Part shown: positions 1 to 6,406 of the stretch, piece by piece
Numbering within the stretch: position 1 is the first letter of the stretch
Layout: every line of letters starts with the position of its first letter
Assembly (NCBI RefSeq): GCF_002154505.1
Contig: NZ_MUBM01000165.1
Coordinates: forward strand, 1-34,059
Source: Streptomyces carpinensis
GTDB lineage: Bacteria > Actinomycetota > Actinomycetes > Streptomycetales > Streptomycetaceae
DNA length: 34,059 nt
Direction of reading: 5' to 3'
Notes under the pieces: generated by a model
Database searches by the model: none
The model's input: the letters and a program-made list of their open reading frames with translations, nothing else
What the model was told of the DNA's origin: nothing
Made by a program: the position numbers and the translations under genes

Positions 1-1
1 G

Positions 2-136
2 CTGCGCGACGCACTGGGCCCGCTCCTGACCGATGCCGATCTTCGATGGGGCATGGCGGAACGGGCCCGTGCGTACGGTCGCCCCGACGCAGCCGACAGG
101 CTCGTGGACGTGCTCCTGTCCGCCGCGTCTGGGTGA
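2..136 (+). CDS. C-terminal end of a MurG/UGT-like glycosyltransferase (partial)
   Basis: Only the last 44 codons and the TGA stop are inside the window; the gene begins left of position 1. The visible protein is a helical tail (LTDADLRWGMAERARAYG, then DAADRLVDVLLSA). This resembles the C-terminal helices of GT28/MurG-type or UDP-glycosyl transferases, where a 'last round of helices' follows the nucleotide-sugar site. A strong hairpin follows 30 bp after the stop, so this is the end of a transcription unit. The sugar donor and acceptor cannot be inferred from so short a piece. It is probably a chromosomal gene flanking the element, but a phage-encoded glycosyltransferase cannot be excluded. 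Confidence 0.45.
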   Translation: MRDALGPLLTDADLRWGMAERARAYGRPDAADRLVDVLLSAASG

Positions 137-166
137 GCCACCGGGCGGATGCCCGGACATGACGAA

Positions 167-199
167 GCCGCCCGCCGTAACTCCCCCGTGGCGGGCGGC
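167..199 (+). terminator. Intrinsic terminator after the partial glycosyltransferase gene
   Basis: A perfect 10-bp inverted repeat (gccgcccgcc / ggcgggcggc) closes a 13-nt loop 30 bp after the stop at 136. There is no T tract, which is usual for Streptomyces terminators. Confidence 0.7.
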
Positions 200-274
200 C
201 CGTGCCGTTGGTGTGCAGAGGTCTGGGTCGGCTGCGGCGACGTACGTGTCCTGGGCCGCTGGACGACACCGGCG

Positions 275-325
275 GGAAGCCGGCGGCGGGATTCGAACCC
301 GCGTCACGCTCTTAGCAGGAGAAGT
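275..325 (-). other. tRNA 3'-half-like segment (tRNA remnant or attachment-site candidate)
   Basis: Read on the minus strand this contains a perfect T arm: stem GCGGG/CCCGC around the canonical loop TTCGAAT. About 15 nt upstream lies CTGCTAA, which would be an anticodon loop with anticodon GCU (serine). No matching acceptor 5' strand, D arm or long variable arm could be folded, so it is not a complete tRNA. Elements with tyrosine integrases often leave a duplicated tRNA 3' end at one border. The orientation here (tRNA 3' end pointing out of the element) would fit such a copy, but no intact tRNA is visible at the other border. Confidence 0.3.
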
Positions 326-540
326 AGCCGCTGCCTGCGCACCTGCACGAGGCACGACCGTAGCGGGCGAGTGGGGGCGGGCGCACGCGGGTTTCCGGCA
401 CGGCATCTTCTGACTAAGGATCGGTCAAACCGCCGATAAACACCCCCTTCGAGTGCTTACCAGCTGGTTCGAGGCTTGCGCACGGTTCAGGCCGATAGCT
501 TCTGCCGTCCGAAGGTTGATCAGGAAGGCACCACAAGAAC
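326..540. other. Intergenic stretch before the lipoprotein gene; no gene seen
   Basis: No convincing gene or complete RNA was found. The composition becomes less GC-rich around 400-470 (actaaggatcggtcaaac), as expected for a promoter or an element junction. An AGGAAGG-like ribosome site lies near 520-527 ahead of the lipoprotein start. A left element boundary may fall here. Confidence 0.3.
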
Positions 541-990
541 ATGCGCACGCGTATCTGGCTGGCGGGCATCGCCGTCGCTGCGGCGGCCCTGACGGGCTGC
601 AACAGCACCGACACCAGCTCGGCGACCAGCGAGAACAAGGCCGAGGCCACAGCGCCCGCCAAGGCCCCGAAGGCGGACCTGGCGAAGCGGGACGTCAAGA
701 TCGTCCGCACCGGGTTCGAGAACCACCCCACATGGGGTGACCACGCGTACGTCACGCACTACACGATCACCAACCACGGCACGGGCGCTGCTGACTACTT
801 TGTGAGCCTCGACTATCTGGACGCCGACGGAGACGTGTTGGGGTCGACCGGCGTGACCGCCGAGAAGCTCGGTGTCGGCAAGACCAACACCGGGGACACG
901 GCCCCGCTCGAGGCGGAGATTTCCAACGGCAAGATCGCCGATATCAAGAGCGTCCGGGTCACCAAGGTCGAGCGCACTGACCCTATGTAG
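541..990 (+). CDS. Small secreted lipoprotein, FxLYD-like domain
   Basis: 149 aa. Residues 1-20 are a lipoprotein signal: basic start MRTR, Ala/Leu-rich core and lipobox LTGC with Cys20. A Ser/Thr/Ala linker follows to about residue 45. The rest (DVKIVRTGFENHPTW...YTITNHGTGAADYFVSLDYLDADGDVLG) alternates beta strands and ends in a segment like the FxLYD/immunoglobulin-like extracellular lipoproteins of actinobacteria. It should be anchored outside the cytoplasmic membrane. It reads opposite to the neighbouring early genes, has its own spacing and ends at a shared terminator, so it looks like a separately expressed cargo or superinfection-exclusion gene. That role is inference; no function is proven for this family. 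Confidence 0.75.
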   Translation: MRTRIWLAGIAVAAAALTGCNSTDTSSATSENKAEATAPAKAPKADLAKRDVKIVRTGFENHPTWGDHAYVTHYTITNHGTGAADYFVSLDYLDADGDVLGSTGVTAEKLGVGKTNTGDTAPLEAEISNGKIADIKSVRVTKVERTDPM

Positions 991-1018
991 CCGCGCAGGA
1001 CGCTGCGTGATAGACAGG

Positions 1019-1059
1019 CGACGAGGCCCCCGCTGAGGAAGCCAGCGGAGGCCTCGTCG
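1019..1059. terminator. Bidirectional terminator between lipoprotein gene and early operon end
   Basis: The hairpin cgacgaggcc..ccgctg / cagcgg..ggcctcgtcg has about 16 paired bases with one mismatch and a 7-nt loop. It lies 29 bp after the lipoprotein stop and 11 bp from the stop of the converging 406-aa gene, so it serves both. Confidence 0.8.
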
Positions 1060-1069
1060 TGCCCGGGGC

Positions 1070-2290
1070 CTACTCGTTGGTGAGCGGGCCGGGGTCCTTC
1101 ATCCCGCGTGCGAGGAAGTCGAGAAGCTCGGTCCGGCGGGCGCGGGTGAAGCGGCCGAGCTGCTGCTGCAGGGCGATGTACTTCCCCGCGGTGACGACGT
1201 TCGCGCGGAGCCTTTCGTACGCGTTGCTGGCGCGGCTGGCGCGCTCGAGTGCCCCGGCGAGCGCCGTGGTGCAGTCGGGCCGTCCGCAGTCGCCGTCCGC
1301 CCACACCGGGTCTTCCAGGACGGCTGTGGGGGCGTCCGGCTTGGGGCAGGACAGCATGGCGCAGGTGACGAAGCCGCCACTGCCGAGGAACAGGCTGGGC
1401 CGGCGGCAGGCCGGGCAGATGCCGACCACCTTGGGCATGCGCTCGGCTTCGGCGCGGCTCTCGCCGGCGAGGACCCGCCGCCACCGCTCGACCACTTTCG
1501 GTGTGACGTGCACGGTGCGGAACGCCTGGTCGCCCGCGGTGAACCGGCCGAGGATGTCGCCGAGGGTGGCCGTCAGGTCCGCGTTGCGCTGCCGCAGGTC
1601 CTCGATGGTGCGCTGCGCGGCGTCGGCGGCGGCCAGGTGCTCGTGCAGGGGCACGCAGCCGTGGACGAGGTGGATCAGCCGACGCCGTTCTTCGTCCACC
1701 TCCTCCGAGGCGCTGACCTGGTCGTCTTGGTCGGACTGGACGAGCTCGGCGTGTTCGTCGCCCGGACCGGCCTGGTTGGCGTCCATCTCCTTGTGCAGCA
1801 GGCCGAACGCCTCGGCGAAGGCGGCCCCGGCGAGCTGGCGGGGCACGGTGGCGCTGTACGCGAACCGGAACCCGGACGGACCGGTGTCCGGACTGTCCGC
1901 GCCGGTGTCCTCGGGCACGGTCCGGACAGTGTCCGCGCTGATCGGGTCGTCTCCGGTGTCGTCGGCGGCGGGTGGGAAGGACACGAGGCCGCCCATGTCC
2001 GGACGGTCGTCGTCGGCTGTCCGGACGGTGTCCGCCTGGTCGTCCTGGCCGGTCGGGGCTGCGTGCATGTGCCCGCCTGCGGGGTCGACGGCCAGCAGTT
2101 CGCTGGTGAGTCCGCACGAGCAGCCCGGGGAGGGGTCGACGCACCGGCCGGCGACGATGATGCACCGGCCGGTGGTGTCGACGCCGACGTGTCCGAGGAG
2201 GCCGCGGATACCGCCCGTCTCGGCTGGCTCGTCGGTGAGGAACGCGTCGGTGATGGCCCGGCGGATCTCCGCCCGACGGGAGTCGGTCAC
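1070..2290 (-). CDS. Phage early protein with zinc-ribbon C-terminal part, function unknown
   Basis: 406 aa from a GTG start that overlaps the previous stop (GTGA). An N-terminal region with Cys pairs (about residues 43-60) leads into a low-complexity acidic segment (about 80-140) rich in DTVRTV-like units. Then come a helical part with HTH-like spacing and a zinc-binding module: CPACRRPSLFLGSGGFVTC followed by CPKPDA. The CPAC..SLFLGSGG..TC pattern is one I associate with uncharacterised actinophage proteins (DUF6085-like, from memory). It is the last gene of its block and ends 11 bp before a terminator. The acidic segment is encoded by DNA with four GTCCGGAC palindromes (see findings). No catalytic motif is visible. 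Confidence 0.7.
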   Translation of the reverse strand: MTDSRRAEIRRAITDAFLTDEPAETGGIRGLLGHVGVDTTGRCIIVAGRCVDPSPGCSCGLTSELLAVDPAGGHMHAAPTGQDDQADTVRTADDDRPDMGGLVSFPPAADDTGDDPISADTVRTVPEDTGADSPDTGPSGFRFAYSATVPRQLAGAAFAEAFGLLHKEMDANQAGPGDEHAELVQSDQDDQVSASEEVDEERRRLIHLVHGCVPLHEHLAAADAAQRTIEDLRQRNADLTATLGDILGRFTAGDQAFRTVHVTPKVVERWRRVLAGESRAEAERMPKVVGICPACRRPSLFLGSGGFVTCAMLSCPKPDAPTAVLEDPVWADGDCGRPDCTTALAGALERASRASNAYERLRANVVTAGKYIALQQQLGRFTRARRTELLDFLARGMKDPGPLTNE

Positions 2291-2619
2291 TTCGCGGCCC
2301 TTTCACGGCGCGGCTCGGTGGGGGCTTCGGGCGCGCGCGGGACGCGCCCGCTGCCGGGCATCCACCAGTCGGGGGCACCGCTGCGGATGAGGGTAACCAG
2401 CCAGTCGGGGCGCTGCGGAATGGGTAGGTGCCAGCCGTCGGGGCCGGTCGGCGCGGTCACGGTGACGGTCGGCGGGTTCTCGTCGAGTTTCTGCCAGGTG
2501 ATGACGATCTCCTCTGCGGGGATCTCCATCTCCTCCTTGGCCTTGTCGTCGCTGGGCGTGAGCCGGTAGCTGCGGCTTGCCGTGCGCAGGGCGGCGACCT
2601 GTTCGATCGTGACCTTCAT
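2287..2619 (-). CDS. Small phage early protein, unknown
   Basis: 110 aa. It starts at ATG 2619, overlapping the stop of the upstream gene as ATGA, and its own stop overlaps the next GTG start. The N-terminal half is mixed (MKVTIEQVAALRTASRSYRL, then an acidic EEMEIPAEEIVITW). A Trp-rich middle (WHLPIP, DWLV, DWWMPG) precedes a basic tail. I recognise no domain. The coupling on both sides implies co-production with its neighbours. Confidence 0.7.
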   Translation of the reverse strand: MKVTIEQVAALRTASRSYRLTPSDDKAKEEMEIPAEEIVITWQKLDENPPTVTVTAPTGPDGWHLPIPQRPDWLVTLIRSGAPDWWMPGSGRVPRAPEAPTEPRRERAAK

Positions 2620-3296
2620 GCGGACTCCCCGTTCGGGTCGGGTGCGGGCTGGGGCTGGACGGTCGGCTGGGGCCGGCCGGGGTCGTAGCGCCACAGGGCG
2701 TGGTCTGGGCGGGCGCGGACGTGGCACATCTCCAGCAGCTGGCGGGCCATGAACACGCAGACCTCGCGCGGCAGGTCGTACGGGTACGGCGAGGCGTTGT
2801 CGACGGCGTGCGCGAGGGCGTCGACGGTCATGCCGGGCTCGCCAACGGCCAAGGCCTCGTCCCACTGGTAGCCGCAGCGCCCGCAGGTGCGTTGCAGCCG
2901 CTCGGGCTGCGGGCCGGGCCGGTGGCGGCCGTTGAAGGCGTCGAGGCACCGGACGGGCAAGGACAGCCGGTACTCGGTGTCCGCCTCGGGGTGGAGGCAC
3001 TTCGGGCATTCGGCGTCGTCCCCGGAGAACGGCGGCAGGATGCCGCCGCCGTCGTCAGGGTTGGCGGGCGGCTGGTCGGCGGGGCCGGCGGCCGCGGTCT
3101 GGCCGCTCCAGCCGAACGGGGACTCGCCCCGATCGGTGTCGACCTGCAGCTCTGCCGTCTGCCGTTCCCGGCACGTCACCCGGGCGGGATCGGTGCTGAC
3201 GCGGTGGTTCGTCACCTCGCCGGGCGGGCGCCCGCAACAGGGCATGAGGCCCTGCCCGGGCAGCGGGCAGGCGTGAACGATCTCAGGGGTACTCAA
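2616..3296 (-). CDS. Cys-rich zinc-binding phage protein, TTG start
   Basis: 226 aa. The TTG at 3296 overlaps the upstream TGA stop (TTGA). From there the protein begins STPEIVHACPLPGQG and runs into PCCGRPPGE, a beginning common in small actinophage proteins, so I prefer it to longer in-frame starts. Two further Cys pairs, CPKC (middle) and CGRCGYQW, look like a zinc ribbon; a predicted helical C-terminal part follows. The tail is Pro/Gln rich. Function is unknown; nucleic-acid or protein binding is a guess from the zinc motifs. Confidence 0.7.
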   Translation of the reverse strand: MSTPEIVHACPLPGQGLMPCCGRPPGEVTNHRVSTDPARVTCRERQTAELQVDTDRGESPFGWSGQTAAAGPADQPPANPDDGGGILPPFSGDDAECPKCLHPEADTEYRLSLPVRCLDAFNGRHRPGPQPERLQRTCGRCGYQWDEALAVGEPGMTVDALAHAVDNASPYPYDLPREVCVFMARQLLEMCHVRARPDHALWRYDPGRPQPTVQPQPAPDPNGESA

Positions 3297-3580
3297 TGCT
3301 TGCTCCGGTTGGTGCGGCACCAGTCGTCGTGGAAGCGGCCCATGGACGTCCACCACAGGTCGCAGTCACAGGTGTTGGGGCGGAAGCGGACGCGGAGTTC
3401 TTCCAGGGAGGCCCTGCCGATCTCCCGGCACAGGGCAACCAGGCAGACCAGGGCCACCGCGTAGGCGGCTCCGACCATGTCCAACGGCGCCCGCTCGTGG
3501 AGGAGAACGGCGCCCTTCCCGGAAGCGGCGAGGAACACCACGCAGTAGGCGACGAACGCAGCTCGTCCGGCGCCGGTCAC
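3293..3580 (-). CDS. Small membrane protein with Cys motif
   Basis: 95 aa from GTG 3580, which overlaps the upstream stop (GTGA). Two hydrophobic segments (about residues 8-20 and 34-51) suggest a two-pass membrane protein. The C-terminal tail carries NTCDCDLWW and HDDWCRT, probably cytoplasmic and metal binding. It lies in a run with the 34-aa membrane protein just upstream. Function is unknown. Confidence 0.65.
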   Translation of the reverse strand: MTGAGRAAFVAYCVVFLAASGKGAVLLHERAPLDMVGAAYAVALVCLVALCREIGRASLEELRVRFRPNTCDCDLWWTSMGRFHDDWCRTNRSKH

Positions 3581-3681
3581 TGCGCCCACCTCCGCCACGC
3601 CCTCAGGAAGTGACGGACGAAGCCGACCGCGGCGGCCAGCAGCAGCGGCGAGGCCAAGACGACCGTGAGGAGCGGATGCAT
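3577..3681 (-). CDS. 34-aa single-pass membrane peptide
   Basis: A very short gene supported by context. ATG 3681 overlaps the preceding TGA (TGATG), a GGAGAGG ribosome site lies just upstream, and its stop overlaps the next GTG. The peptide is one hydrophobic helix (LLTVVLASPLLLAAAVGF) followed by a basic, Trp-containing tail. Its size and layout would fit a small regulatory or toxin-like membrane peptide, but nothing proves it. Confidence 0.6.
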   Translation of the reverse strand: MHPLLTVVLASPLLLAAAVGFVRHFLRAWRRWAQ

Positions 3682-3833
3682 CAGGCAACCTCTCCGTTCA
3701 CAGTGGGCGGTTCGCAGTGGTGGTCGGGCTCGCAGCGGTTGCCGTGCTGCGGGCAGCCGGGTTGCTGCTCGAAGCACGGCCGCGCACATGACCCGCAGGG
3801 GCAAGAGCCCACGCGCTGCTGCTGATCGCTCAC
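3681..3833 (-). CDS. 50-aa Cys-rich zinc-knuckle protein
   Basis: Found by reading through the gap between larger genes. From GTG 3833 (GGAAGG ribosome site 9 nt upstream) it reads VSDQQQRVGSCPCGSC and continues with seven more Cys or His residues (CARPCFEQQPGCPQHGNRC, then HHC). Its stop overlaps the next ATG (TGATG). The Cys/His spacing suggests one or two small zinc sites. It is the first gene of a six-gene coupled block running to 1070. Function is unknown. Confidence 0.65.
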   Translation of the reverse strand: MSDQQQRVGSCPCGSCARPCFEQQPGCPQHGNRCEPDHHCEPPTVNGEVA

Positions 3834-3895
3834 GGTTCGGGGCCTTCCGGGGTGGGGCCTGGCGTCCGCCGGCCCGTCTGGTTTGCTGGAGGGAG

Positions 3896-3926
3896 ACGAG
3901 CGCCCTGATACGAGCAGGGCGCTCGT
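3896..3926 (-). terminator. Intrinsic terminator between early blocks
   Basis: A perfect 12-bp stem (acgagcgccctg / cagggcgctcgt) with a 7-nt loop lies 18 bp beyond the stop of the 164-aa gene and before the next block. Confidence 0.8.
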
Positions 3927-3943
3927 TCACTGCTGCACGGGGC

Positions 3944-4438
3944 TCAGCCGTCGACCGGCTCGGGCTCTGCGTCGGCCGGGGCCGGGGCGGTGACGGCGTT
4001 CGCCGCCGTCAGCGCCAGGTCCTGGCCGACAACGCACAGCTCGGGCAGCCGCATGTTGGGGCGGCAGACGTCGCACTCGTCGATGTGCTCGCGGGCTGCT
4101 GTGAACGCCGCTCCCGCCTGCAGCACCAGCGCGGTCAGATCCTGCCCGGTCGGCATCTCCGGGTCGGCCAGGGCCGCAGGGCTGACCTTCTCGCCGTGGA
4201 TCCACGCGGCCAGCCCGTCGGCCCACATCTGCCGTGCCATGTCGGCCTGCTGCTGCCGGAACTCGGCGTCCTTGCGCAGCGTGGCCAGCTGCGGGGCGTG
4301 CCGCTCCACCGCGTCCAGGTGCGGCTGCTGCAGGAGCCGGGTCAGCTCCACCGGGGTCCGCGTGGTGCGGCCACCGCCGGGGTCCAGGCACATCGCCAGG
4401 AAGCGGCGGACGTCGTCTTCGGTCTCCAGGTAGTCCAT
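3944..4438 (-). CDS. Phage early protein with C-terminal Cys pair, unknown
   Basis: 164 aa, mostly helical. ATG 4438 overlaps the upstream stop (TGATG), which decides the start against longer in-frame readings. Near the C-terminus HIDECDVCRPN holds a His and CxxC that resemble half of a zinc-finger or anti-sigma-type motif. The tail is Ala/Pro/Glu rich. It is the last gene before the hairpin at 3.9 kb. No function can be assigned. Confidence 0.65.
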   Translation of the reverse strand: MDYLETEDDVRRFLAMCLDPGGGRTTRTPVELTRLLQQPHLDAVERHAPQLATLRKDAEFRQQQADMARQMWADGLAAWIHGEKVSPAALADPEMPTGQDLTALVLQAGAAFTAAREHIDECDVCRPNMRLPELCVVGQDLALTAANAVTAPAPADAEPEPVDG

Positions 4439-4914
4439 CAGAACTGGTCCTTCCGGTTGATGAGGGTGGGTCCGAAGCCGTGCCACGGCGGCACGTCCGG
4501 GGTGGTGGTCCGTCCGGCCTCGGCGATCGCGGCGGCGATCACCCGGCGCAGACCGGCCCGCCGGTCGTCGGGGCAGCGCTCGCCGGACTGGACGTCGGCG
4601 AGGACCGGCCGCAGCGGGATCGCCTCGGTGCAGATGCGGCCGCGGTGGTGGACCTGCTTGTGCCGGTCGCCGATGTGCAGCCAGTCCCCCGCGTCCAGGT
4701 CGGCCGCGACAGCCAGCTGGTCGACGCGGTCACCGAGGGCGGGGCCGCCGTCGGTCCAGGCGATGCGGAGCCGGGTCCCGCCGTCGGGGCGGTGGAAGAC
4801 GATCCACAGGAACGTCTCGGGGCCGGCCTGGTCGGCGATGTCGTCGACGATGGCCAGCTCGACGGGGGTCGGGTCGGCGGCGATGACGAGCCGCGCAGGC
4901 GTCTGGGTGGTCAT
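4438..4914 (-). CDS. Hypothetical early protein
   Basis: 158 aa from ATG 4914 (ATGA overlap with the upstream stop). An alpha/beta N-terminal part (ARLVIAADPTPVELAIVDDIA, FLWIVFHRPDGG) contains two strands and a helix. A His-rich segment (HIGDRHKQVHHRGR) and a helical part follow. I do not recognise a family. It is translationally coupled on both sides. Confidence 0.65.
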   Translation of the reverse strand: MTTQTPARLVIAADPTPVELAIVDDIADQAGPETFLWIVFHRPDGGTRLRIAWTDGGPALGDRVDQLAVAADLDAGDWLHIGDRHKQVHHRGRICTEAIPLRPVLADVQSGERCPDDRRAGLRRVIAAAIAEAGRTTTPDVPPWHGFGPTLINRKDQF

Positions 4915-5255
4915 GGGGTCCTCTCGCTGGTCGGGGTGGTCTGCTCGGCTCGGTCTCGGCGGCGGCGCTCGGACGGGCCGACCAGGTCGGCGCCCCGCTC
5001 GAACGCGGCGACGATCGGCGCCATGCGGCTGGCCTCCCGCTGGGCCTTCGCGCGGGCCCTCATGCGGGCGAGGACCTGCGCCACGGTGGGCCGCTCCCAC
5101 GTGTGCATCCCGGCCGACGCGATGTAGGCCCGGCCGTGCGTGCTCTCGGGAAGGCCGCACCAGCGGCAGCCGGACGGCACCGGCGGGTTCCCGTCGCGGA
5201 AACGGATCGGGCCCCGGCGCAGGCCGGTGACCGGGTCGCGGGTCACGAGGGTCAC
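4911..5255 (-). CDS. Small zinc-binding actinophage protein (CRWCG type)
   Basis: 114 aa from GTG 5255, overlapping the upstream stop (GTGA). The central segment SGCRWCGLPESTHGR...GMHTWERPT matches a pattern common in small actinophage proteins: CxxCG, a His about eight residues on, and a closing HxW. This probably makes one zinc site. A helix (VAQVLARMRARAKAQR) and an Arg-rich tail follow. Function is unknown. Confidence 0.65.
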   Translation of the reverse strand: MTLVTRDPVTGLRRGPIRFRDGNPPVPSGCRWCGLPESTHGRAYIASAGMHTWERPTVAQVLARMRARAKAQREASRMAPIVAAFERGADLVGPSERRRRDRAEQTTPTSERTP

Positions 5256-5728
5256 GAGCCACCCCCGGCCTCGCGGGCGGCCCGCACCTCCTGGTGCACG
5301 TCCGTCGCCGTGCACACGGCCATCTGGAACAGCATCAGCAGCCCGTCGACGAGCAGCTGCCCGTCCGCGCCCGCCTGCCGGTACAGCGCGTGGAACAGCG
5401 CCTCGGCGTGGTCGCCGTCGCGGTTCGCCCGCGCGACCGTGAACTGCGCGGCGAACCGCACATGCGGCGGCAGGTCCTCAGCCGAACCCGCCTCGCCGGT
5501 CTCCGTGTTCTCGACGGGCATGCCGAAGTACGAGCCGGGCTGCCGGTCCCGCAGCGCGGTGAACGCCGCGACCTCGGCGAGCATGCACGCCAACGCGAAC
5601 GCGTCCCGGTAGCCCCCGGCGATCAGCGGCACGATCAGGTCGACACCGCCCTCCAGGTCACCGGTCACGCCCTTCGCCAGCGCATCGCCGACGATCCGGG
5701 GCGCATCGGCCTCTGCAGTGGTCGTCAT
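5252..5728 (-). CDS. Hypothetical helical protein, paralog of the gene at 9043-9525
   Basis: 158 aa from ATG 5728. It is all-helical by composition. It shares length and pattern with the 160-aa protein at 9043-9525: a helical N-terminal half with RDAFALACMLAEVAAF against NRVYGMCCAFAYAAHH, then LPPHVRFAAQFTVARANRDGDHAEALFHA against DLFSLRFIVAYANGDHDTDEAVFTA, then a final hydrophobic helix with a Cys. The two look like diverged copies within one element. Activity is unknown. Confidence 0.65.
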   Translation of the reverse strand: MTTTAEADAPRIVGDALAKGVTGDLEGGVDLIVPLIAGGYRDAFALACMLAEVAAFTALRDRQPGSYFGMPVENTETGEAGSAEDLPPHVRFAAQFTVARANRDGDHAEALFHALYRQAGADGQLLVDGLLMLFQMAVCTATDVHQEVRAAREAGGGS

Positions 5729-5745
5729 TCGTCCTCCCAGTCCGG

Positions 5746-5991
5746 TCATCCCAAGGCCCCCGTCCACAGGGCCAGTTCCTCCGCCGCCTCCGCGTTCGCC
5801 CGCACCAGGCCCTCGCGCTCGTCGAGGACCTCCGCGAGCGCCGTCCGGCAGTCGGCCAGCAGCCGCCGCAAGTCGGCGTCGGCCGGCGGCTTCACCGCGC
5901 CCAGCCGGGCCAGGACCTGGCGGACCTCCTTCAGCCGGTCCGGGCCGAGCTGGAAGCGGGCGGGCGTCTCCTCCGCAGTGCTGTCGGCCAT
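5746..5991 (-). CDS. Small coiled-coil protein
   Basis: 81 aa. ATG 5991 overlaps the stop of the (frameshifted) upstream gene. It consists of two long amphipathic helices (LKEVRQVLARLGAVKPP, and DLRRLLADCRTALAEVLDEREGLVRANAEAAEELALW), as in a short coiled coil. The stop lies 17 bp before the next start. Function is unknown. Confidence 0.6.
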   Translation of the reverse strand: MADSTAEETPARFQLGPDRLKEVRQVLARLGAVKPPADADLRRLLADCRTALAEVLDEREGLVRANAEAAEELALWTGALG

Positions 5992-6406
5992 CACGCCGAC
6001 TCCTGCGACAGGGCCAGGTCGTTGCGGCACGGAGCACCGCCCGGGTCACCGTCCGCGCCCCGAACCGGCGCACGGCCTCGTCCTGGCCCAGCTCGGCGAC
6101 CGCACGGGCCACCTGCTCCAGCGGCACCGCCTGCACCACCGACCCGTCGCCGGTCTCGCCACGGCGCCGGTTCGTCGCGCAGAACAGGCACGCGTCCCCG
6201 GCCGACGGATCGACCGGCGCATTCGGGTGCTGCGCACACCTCCGGGCCAGCGACGCGCGGGCCACGACGAGGAGCCGCCGGGCCGCGTCCATCTCCTCCC
6301 GGATCTCGTCCAGATCCTCCGGGGCGGGCTGCAGGGCGATCAGGTGCTCACCCCGCTCACCCAGGGCGCGCAACGCCACGCCCAGCTCGGTCACGTGCTT
6401 GCTCAT
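5991..6406 (-). pseudogene. Phage early gene with a frameshift near 6024-6036
   Basis: From ATG 6406 (ATGA overlap with the replication gene) the protein reads MSKHVTELGVALRALG and continues through a helical domain and a zinc-like CAQHPN...CLFCATNRRR to ARTVTRAVL. In that frame it then has no stop until 5252 and runs across two neighbouring genes as Arg/Gly-rich nonsense. One base fewer in 6024-6031 restores RRNDLALSQESA and a TGA whose overlap with the next ATG (5991) is the standard coupling here. I therefore read it as a frameshifted gene of about 138 codons. A sequencing error is equally possible. Confidence 0.6.

Noticed and set aside
275..400. A complete serine tRNA or tmRNA
   Set aside because: No acceptor 5' strand, D arm or variable arm could be paired, and a tmRNA would have to extend into the lipoprotein gene without a recognisable tag frame.
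813..2378. Long open frames overlapping the 406-aa gene on both strands
   Set aside because: They are Arg/Pro/Gly-rich translations typical of the wrong frame in GC-rich DNA, with no ribosome site, and they cross the terminator at 1019-1059.
3665..5230. 521-codon rightward open frame
   Set aside because: It is opposite to six well-supported coupled genes, crosses the hairpin at 3896-3926, and its composition is Arg/Gly noise.
5252..6406. 384-codon fusion protein
   Set aside because: The middle third lies over a well-formed gene in another frame (5746-5991) and reads as Arg/Gly noise, so a frameshift is the simpler reading.
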